Source of the DNA: Anaerolineae bacterium
GTDB taxonomy: Bacteria; Chloroflexota; Anaerolineae; JAFGEY01
Direction of reading: 5' to 3'
Length of the DNA: 7,517 bases
Assembly (NCBI GenBank): GCA_016929205.1
Contig: JAFGJF010000633.1
Location: forward strand, 1 to 7,517
In this document: positions 3,916 to 7,517 of the stretch, one piece after another
Position numbering within the stretch: position 1 is the first letter of the stretch
Layout of the letters: every line of letters starts with the position of its first letter
Program-made: the position numbers and the translations under genes
Notes under the pieces: generated by a model
Told to the model about the DNA's origin: nothing
The model's database searches: none
Seen by the model: the letters and a program-made list of their open reading frames with translations, nothing else

Positions 3916-6450
3916 ATGCAGCCGTACGATCCGCAAACGATTGAAGCCAAATGGCAGAACCGCTGGGCCGAAACGGGCATTGATCGGACCCCGGAGCCGG
4001 GTGACGCCCGGCTGTCCGCAGACGCCCGGCTGTCCGCAGACGCCCGGCTGTCCGCAGACGCCAACACCTTTTATTGCCTGGATTTTTTCCCCTATCCCTC
4101 CGGCGCGGGGTTGAGCGTCGGGCACGGGCGTAATTACGTGCCCACCGACGTGATCTCGCGCTACCACCGCATGCGCGGCGACGCCGTGCTGCATCCTATG
4201 GGCTGGGATGCCTTTGGCCTGCCCGCCGAAAATGAGGCCATCAAGCGCGGCATCCATCCTCGCGAGACGACCACGCGTTACGCGGCCAATTACCGCCGCC
4301 AGATGAGTTTGATGGGCTGTTCTTACGACTGGGAGCGCGAGATCGATTCGAGCACGCCCGACTTTTACCGCTGGACGCAGTCTTTCTTTTTGCTGCTGTA
4401 CGAGCGCGGCCTGGCCTATCGCGACGTGGGCCAGCAGTGGTGGTGCCCCGGCTGCAAGACCGTCCTGGCCGACGAGCAGGTCGATGCCGGCGGCGTCTGC
4501 TGGCGCGGCCACGCCGGCGTCACCAAGCGCGACCTGGAGCAGTGGTATTTTCGCATTACCGCCTATGCCGACCAACTGCTGGACGACCTGGAGACGCTGG
4601 ATTGGCCGGAGCACATCGTGGCCATGCAGCGCAACTGGATCGGGCGCAGCGAGGGTATCGAATTTGAGATGCGGGTCGACGGCCTGGATCGCGCGTTCAC
4701 GGTCTATACCACGCGGCCGGATACCGTATACGGCATACGTTTTGCCGTGCTGTCGCCGGAACACCCCCTGGTCGACGCGATCACGACCGGGGACCGCCGC
4801 GCCGAGGTGGCGGCCTACTGCCAGGAGGCCCGGCGTCGCAGTGAGGTGGATCGCCAGCAGGCCGGACGCGACGGCGTGTTCACCGGCGGGTACGCGATCA
4901 ATCCCGTCAACGGCGACCGGGTGCCGGTCTACGTGGCCGATTACGTGCTGATGAGCTATGGCGGCGGGGCGATTATGGCCGTGCCGGCCCACGACGAGCG
5001 CGATTTCGACTTTGCCACGCGACGTAATGCCGTCGCCCGGCACAGTATCCCGGTCACGGTGGTCATCGCCCCGCCGGGATGGGATGGTCGCCCGTTCGAG
5101 GCCGCCTATACCGGGCCGGGCACCATGGTCCAATCCGGGCCGTGGGACGGCCTGCCCTCCCAGGAGGCGCGGGAGCGGATCGCCGGTTGGATGGTGGAAT
5201 CGGGAATCGGCCGGCGCAAGGTGCACTATCGCATCCGCGATTGGCTGATCTCGCGGCAGCGTTATTGGGGCGCGCCGATCCCGATCGTGTACTGCGCAAA
5301 CTGCGGCACGGTGCCCGTGCCAGGAGAAGCGCTGCCGGTGCGGCTGCCGCACATCGAAGACTGGCAGCCCGGCCAGGACGGGCGCTCGCCGCTGGCCAAC
5401 ATCGCCGAGTTTGTCCAGACCCCCTGTCCCCGCTGCGGCGCGCCGGCCAGGCGCGAGACGGACACCATGGACGGCTTTGCCTGTTCGAGCTGGTACGCGC
5501 TGCGTTTTGTCAGCCCGCGCTACGAGCAGGGCCCGTTTGACCCGGCGGCGCTGGCGCGTTGGGGCGCGCCGGACCTGTACGTCGGCGGGGCAGAGCACGC
5601 GACCATGCACCTGCTGTACGCCCGCTTTTGGACCAAGGTGATGGCCGACGCCGGGATCGTGCCTTTCCGGGAGCCGTTCCCGGTGCTGCGCAGCCAGGGG
5701 GTGATGCACGCCCGCGATCCGCTGAGTGGCATGGTCACCCGGATGTCCAAATCAACGGGCAACGTGGTCACGCCGGACGAGGTGGCTGCCTCAGAGGGGG
5801 CCGACGCGTTGCGTGTTTACCTGTTGTTTATGGCGCCCTTTGAAAACAACACGGTGTGGGACGAGGAAGGGATCACCGGCGCGCGGCGCTTTTTGGAGCG
5901 CATCTGGCGGCTGGTCCATACCATCGCCGGCCGGGCGCCGGTTGGCCGCCAGGGCGGGGAAGCGGCGACGCGGTTGGCCGGCCAACTGCACCGCACCATT
6001 CAACGCGTGACCGCCGACATCGAAGCGTTCAAATTCAACACGGCGATCGCGGCCATGATGGCCTGCCTGAACGACATGACGGCCTATCATCAAGCGCACG
6101 GCGCCACCGAGGAACTGGCGCGATCGGCGCGCACGTTTGTCCTGCTGTTGGCTCCCTTTGCGCCGCACATCGCCGAAACGTTGTGGGCGCGTCTGGGGGG
6201 AGCGTACAGCGTCCACCAGCAGCCGTGGCCGGTCTGGGATGCGTCGTTCATCGTTCAGGACACGGTCACTCTGCCCGTCCAGGTCGATGGCCGGGTGCGC
6301 GACCGGATCGAACTGCCCGTCGGCGCCGGCAGAGAGCAGGTCGAAGCGTTGGCCTTGCAGAGCGACGGCGTTCGCCGCCACCTGGACGGGCGGCGCGTGG
6401 CGCGGGTCGTCTATGTGCCCGGAAAACTGATCAACGTGGTCACAGCGTGA
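3916..6450 (+). CDS. leuS: Leucyl-tRNA synthetase
   Basis: The enzyme (844 residues) attaches leucine to tRNA-Leu using ATP, in the cytoplasm; E. coli LeuRS is about 860 residues. The class I signature is seen as FFPYPSGAGLSVGH at 57-70 (the HIGH motif reads SVGH) and RMSKS at 609-613. WDAFGLPAENEA follows the first signature. The CP1 editing domain shows the threonine-rich TTRPDT (265-270) and MAVPAHDERD (about 354-363), so hydrolysis of mischarged tRNA should be intact. A zinc-ribbon-like segment has CPGC (177-180) followed by CWRGH (195-199). Further on are DWLISRQRYWG, a second Cys pair set, and DTMDGFACSSWY (516-527). The C-terminal part is the anticodon-binding helical domain and the small terminal domain ending VPGKLINVVTA. 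Little separates the catalytic core from RMSKS, so the leucine-specific insertion seen in E. coli is short or absent. An 18-bp tandem repeat lengthens the N-terminal region. Expression is probably controlled by the leader described above. Confidence 0.98.
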   Translation: MQPYDPQTIEAKWQNRWAETGIDRTPEPGDARLSADARLSADARLSADANTFYCLDFFPYPSGAGLSVGHGRNYVPTDVISRYHRMRGDAVLHPMGWDAFGLPAENEAIKRGIHPRETTTRYAANYRRQMSLMGCSYDWEREIDSSTPDFYRWTQSFFLLLYERGLAYRDVGQQWWCPGCKTVLADEQVDAGGVCWRGHAGVTKRDLEQWYFRITAYADQLLDDLETLDWPEHIVAMQRNWIGRSEGIEFEMRVDGLDRAFTVYTTRPDTVYGIRFAVLSPEHPLVDAITTGDRRAEVAAYCQEARRRSEVDRQQAGRDGVFTGGYAINPVNGDRVPVYVADYVLMSYGGGAIMAVPAHDERDFDFATRRNAVARHSIPVTVVIAPPGWDGRPFEAAYTGPGTMVQSGPWDGLPSQEARERIAGWMVESGIGRRKVHYRIRDWLISRQRYWGAPIPIVYCANCGTVPVPGEALPVRLPHIEDWQPGQDGRSPLANIAEFVQTPCPRCGAPARRETDTMDGFACSSWYALRFVSPRYEQGPFDPAALARWGAPDLYVGGAEHATMHLLYARFWTKVMADAGIVPFREPFPVLRSQGVMHARDPLSGMVTRMSKSTGNVVTPDEVAASEGADALRVYLLFMAPFENNTVWDEEGITGARRFLERIWRLVHTIAGRAPVGRQGGEAATRLAGQLHRTIQRVTADIEAFKFNTAIAAMMACLNDMTAYHQAHGATEELARSARTFVLLLAPFAPHIAETLWARLGGAYSVHQQPWPVWDASFIVQDTVTLPVQVDGRVRDRIELPVGAGREQVEALALQSDGVRRHLDGRRVARVVYVPGKLINVVTA
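4003..4062 (+). repeat. In-frame 18-bp tandem repeat (3.3 copies) inside leuS
   Basis: GACGCCCGGCTGTCCGCA occurs at 4003-4020, 4021-4038 and 4039-4056 without a mismatch, followed by a partial GACGCC to 4062. It encodes (DARLSA)x3-DA at residues 30-49, between the N-terminal helix and the catalytic FYCLDFFPYPSG strand, where other LeuRS have a short variable linker. The perfect identity indicates recent expansion by slippage or unequal exchange. Copy changes would keep the frame. Confidence 0.95.
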
Positions 6451-6469
6451 TCGGTCGGACCTTCACTTG

Positions 6470-6498
6470 TTGTCAAAATGGGGAAAACATAGTACAAT
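6470..6498 (+). promoter_or_regulatory. Promoter of the OmpR-family regulator gene
   Basis: TTGTCA (6470-6475) and TACAAT (6493-6498) are separated by exactly 17 nt, starting 19 nt after the leuS stop. Initiation near 6505 leaves a 5' leader of about 170 nt. Confidence 0.78.
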
Positions 6499-6523
6499 AA
6501 AACAAGCGTGGTGGTTTGAGATG

Positions 6524-6655
6524 TTCCGGCGGATGGCGGCCATCTTGGTTCGGGGTGGGTGCCGTCTGCCGGAAAAATGGGAGAGCTCGGGGTTACGTTG
6601 GCCGGATTGGCAGTCCGGCCTGGTTCAATCGGGACACGCTCGTAACGGACCGGGC
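6524..6655 (+). promoter_or_regulatory. Highly structured 5' leader of the response-regulator gene
   Basis: Two large structures can be drawn. First, TTCCGGCGGATGGC (6524-6537) pairs with GCCGTCTGCCGGAA (6561-6574) over 14 bp with two G-U pairs and a 23-nt G-rich loop. Second, GCTCGG (6585-6590) with CCGGGC (6650-6655) and GTTACG (6592-6597) with CGTAAC (6641-6646) enclose a perfect hairpin GGCCGGA/TCCGGCC (6600-6606 with 6614-6620). The last pairing ends 11 nt before the AGGAGG of the gene. It matches no riboswitch consensus that I know. A cis-acting regulatory RNA or a small RNA made from the promoter are both possible. Confidence 0.5.
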
Positions 6656-6678
6656 TTTGGAACAAGAGGAGGTGGTCT

Positions 6679-7386
6679 ATGGCGCGCGTTCTTGTTGTTG
6701 ACGACGACTTGAGCGTTGCCTCAACAATCGATCGCTTGCTTCGCAGCCGGGGGCACGAGACCGTCGTCGTCCATAATGGGCGGGACGCGATCAAGGCCGC
6801 CAAAGAGGCAAAGCCAGACCTGGTTATCCTGGACGTCATGATGCCGGAAATGAACGGCATCGAGGCCTGCAAGATCATGCGCAGCGACCTGGAGACGGCT
6901 CATCTGCCGATCATTTTTCTCACCGCCAAGGCCATGATCGACGACAAGATCGAGGGGTTTGAGGCCGGCGCCGATGATTATCTGACCAAGCCGTTTGACA
7001 TTCAGGAACTGGCCCTGCGGGTGCGAGCACTGCTGCGGCGCGTGCAGTTGGGCGCTTACCAACTCGAGCACGATGATCCCGTCCTCGCCGTGGGCAATCT
7101 CCAGTTGAACCGGCAGACGTTTGAAGTGACGACGCCCGATCACACCGTGTTGTTGACGCCGATCGAGTTCGAAGTGTTGTTTCACCTGATGAAGCACGAA
7201 GGCGAGGTCTTTTCCAGCGATCGCCTGCTGGAAGAGATTTGGGCCTATCCGCCGGGGACGGGCGACCCGGCCCTGGTGCGGATGCACATCCGCAACCTGC
7301 GGGCCAAGATCGAACCCGAGAATGCGCCGGACCCGGTGTACATTCGCACCGTGAGCCGGCACGGCTACACCGTGCGTCCTGGATAG
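6679..7386 (+). CDS. OmpR-family two-component response regulator
   Basis: The product has 235 residues, a typical OmpR-family length, with AGGAGG (6667-6672) 6 nt before ATG. The receiver domain (about 1-118) has Asp8-Asp9-Asp10, phospho-acceptor Asp52 in LVILDVMMPEMNG, switch Thr82 in FLTAK, Tyr101 and Lys104 in DDYLTKPF. A linker of about 15 residues leads to a C-terminal winged helix (about 133-235). There LLTPIEFEVLFHLMKHEGEVFSSDRLLEEIW is the start of the DNA-binding fold, VRMHIRNLRAKIEP is the recognition helix, and YIRTVSRHGYTV is the closing hairpin wing. On phosphorylation by a partner histidine kinase it would dimerise and bind direct-repeat DNA. No kinase is in the window, so the signal is unknown. 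It has its own promoter and a long structured leader, is separate from leuS, and is followed directly by a tRNA promoter with no visible terminator. Confidence 0.96.
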   Translation: MARVLVVDDDLSVASTIDRLLRSRGHETVVVHNGRDAIKAAKEAKPDLVILDVMMPEMNGIEACKIMRSDLETAHLPIIFLTAKAMIDDKIEGFEAGADDYLTKPFDIQELALRVRALLRRVQLGAYQLEHDDPVLAVGNLQLNRQTFEVTTPDHTVLLTPIEFEVLFHLMKHEGEVFSSDRLLEEIWAYPPGTGDPALVRMHIRNLRAKIEPENAPDPVYIRTVSRHGYTVRPG

Positions 7387-7402
7387 CTGGCCTAATCCCA
7401 TT

Positions 7403-7431
7403 TTGACTTTTCACCCCAATCGCACTAGAAT
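7403..7431 (+). promoter_or_regulatory. Promoter of the tRNA-Leu gene
   Basis: TTGACT (7403-7408) and TAGAAT (7426-7431) have a 17-nt spacer. The tRNA begins 9 nt after the -10, so transcription would start at or just before the mature 5' end. Confidence 0.82.
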
Positions 7432-7440
7432 ACACCTCGT

Positions 7441-7517
7441 GGGGCGGTGGCGGAATGGCAGACGCTGCGGACTTAAACTCCGCTGGCCTTAACGGCCGTG
7501 TGGGTTCGACTCCCATC
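7441..7517 (+). tRNA. tRNA-Leu(UAA), 3' end beyond the window
   Basis: All arms of a class II tRNA can be drawn. The 5' acceptor strand is GGGGCGG (7441-7447). The D stem is GCG/CGC. The anticodon stem is GCGGA/TCCGC (7467-7471 with 7479-7483) with loop CTTAAAC and anticodon TAA at 7474-7476. The long variable arm has GGCC/GGCC, and the T arm is GTGGG-TTCGACT-CCCAT (7500-7516). The last base, C7517, would be the first of the 3' acceptor strand CCGCCCC, so roughly 7-10 bases are missing. It decodes UUA and UUG and is a substrate of the LeuRS encoded in this window. Confidence 0.95.

Noticed and set aside
4003..4062. CRISPR-like repeats
   Set aside because: The 18-bp units are directly adjacent with no spacers and are in frame within leuS.
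3895..5709. 604-codon minus-strand open frame opposite leuS
   Set aside because: It lies entirely antisense to the leuS coding sequence, is rich in Arg/Pro/Gly/His as expected from an antisense frame of GC-rich codons, and has no ribosome-binding site.
6592..6646. tRNA-like sequence (GGTTCAATC inside a closed stem)
   Set aside because: No acceptor, D and anticodon arms can be drawn around it; the T-loop resemblance is a short coincidence.
6521..6709. 62-codon plus-strand ORF between leuS and the regulator
   Set aside because: It has a weak ribosome-binding site, overlaps the true regulator start in another frame, and its bases are better explained by the long paired RNA arms.
6920..7516. 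198-codon minus-strand open frame over the tRNA and the regulator gene
   Set aside because: Its first residues are the reverse translation of the tRNA-Leu gene, a familiar false gene, and the rest is antisense to the response regulator.

Overview
The window looks like ordinary bacterial chromosome of moderate to high GC. Strong sigma70-type promoters stand out because they are AT-rich in that background: TTGATT/TAAAAT, TTGTCA/TACAAT, TTGAGT/TATGAT and TTGACT/TAGAAT, every one with a 17-nt spacer. The style of the leucyl-tRNA synthetase, the CUT1-type sugar permease, the OmpR-type response regulators and the short palindromic 'TAGGGGCGATGC' element would fit a Chloroflexota (Anaerolineae-like) genome. 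That placement is an inference from memory of such proteins, not from a search.

Layout. Bases 2-754 hold the 3' end of a carbohydrate ABC-transporter permease cut by the left edge. Bases 755-1171 carry no clear gene. They hold an open minus-strand reading frame that may be a gene fragment, and a small palindrome. Two stand-alone accessory genes follow: a DUF1801 protein (1172-1639) and a dihydrofolate-reductase-family protein (1938-2534). Bases 2535-2860 hold a strong promoter driving a 24-codon Cys-containing ORF (probable transposase N-terminal remnant), a nested hairpin, and an 11-bp-period direct repeat in front of a response-regulator gene. That regulator (2861-3274) is receiver-only. 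The sequence just past its stop still reads like the start of an OmpR winged helix in another frame, and is then interrupted by a 101-bp MITE-like element with perfect 17-bp inverted ends.

The centre of interest is leuS (3916-6450) and its roughly 400-nt leader. In order, the leader holds a promoter, a 32-codon leader peptide with nine leucines (CTT x3 and CTC x3 runs), a hairpin holding the leader stop codon, a strong intrinsic terminator with seven T, a branched structure followed by six T, a second 16-codon ORF with an excellent Shine-Dalgarno, and a hairpin that begins at that ORF's stop codon and ends just before the leuS ribosome-binding site. This has the parts of leucine-responsive ribosome-mediated attenuation of leucyl-tRNA synthetase, with a possible second, translational layer. 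leuS itself carries an in-frame 18-bp x 3 tandem repeat near its N-terminus.

Downstream, a full-length OmpR-family response regulator (6679-7386) is preceded by a strong promoter and a long, highly structured 5' leader. The window ends in a tRNA-Leu(UAA) gene with its own promoter, cut by the right edge. All confident genes are on the plus strand, and most have their own promoters rather than forming one operon.
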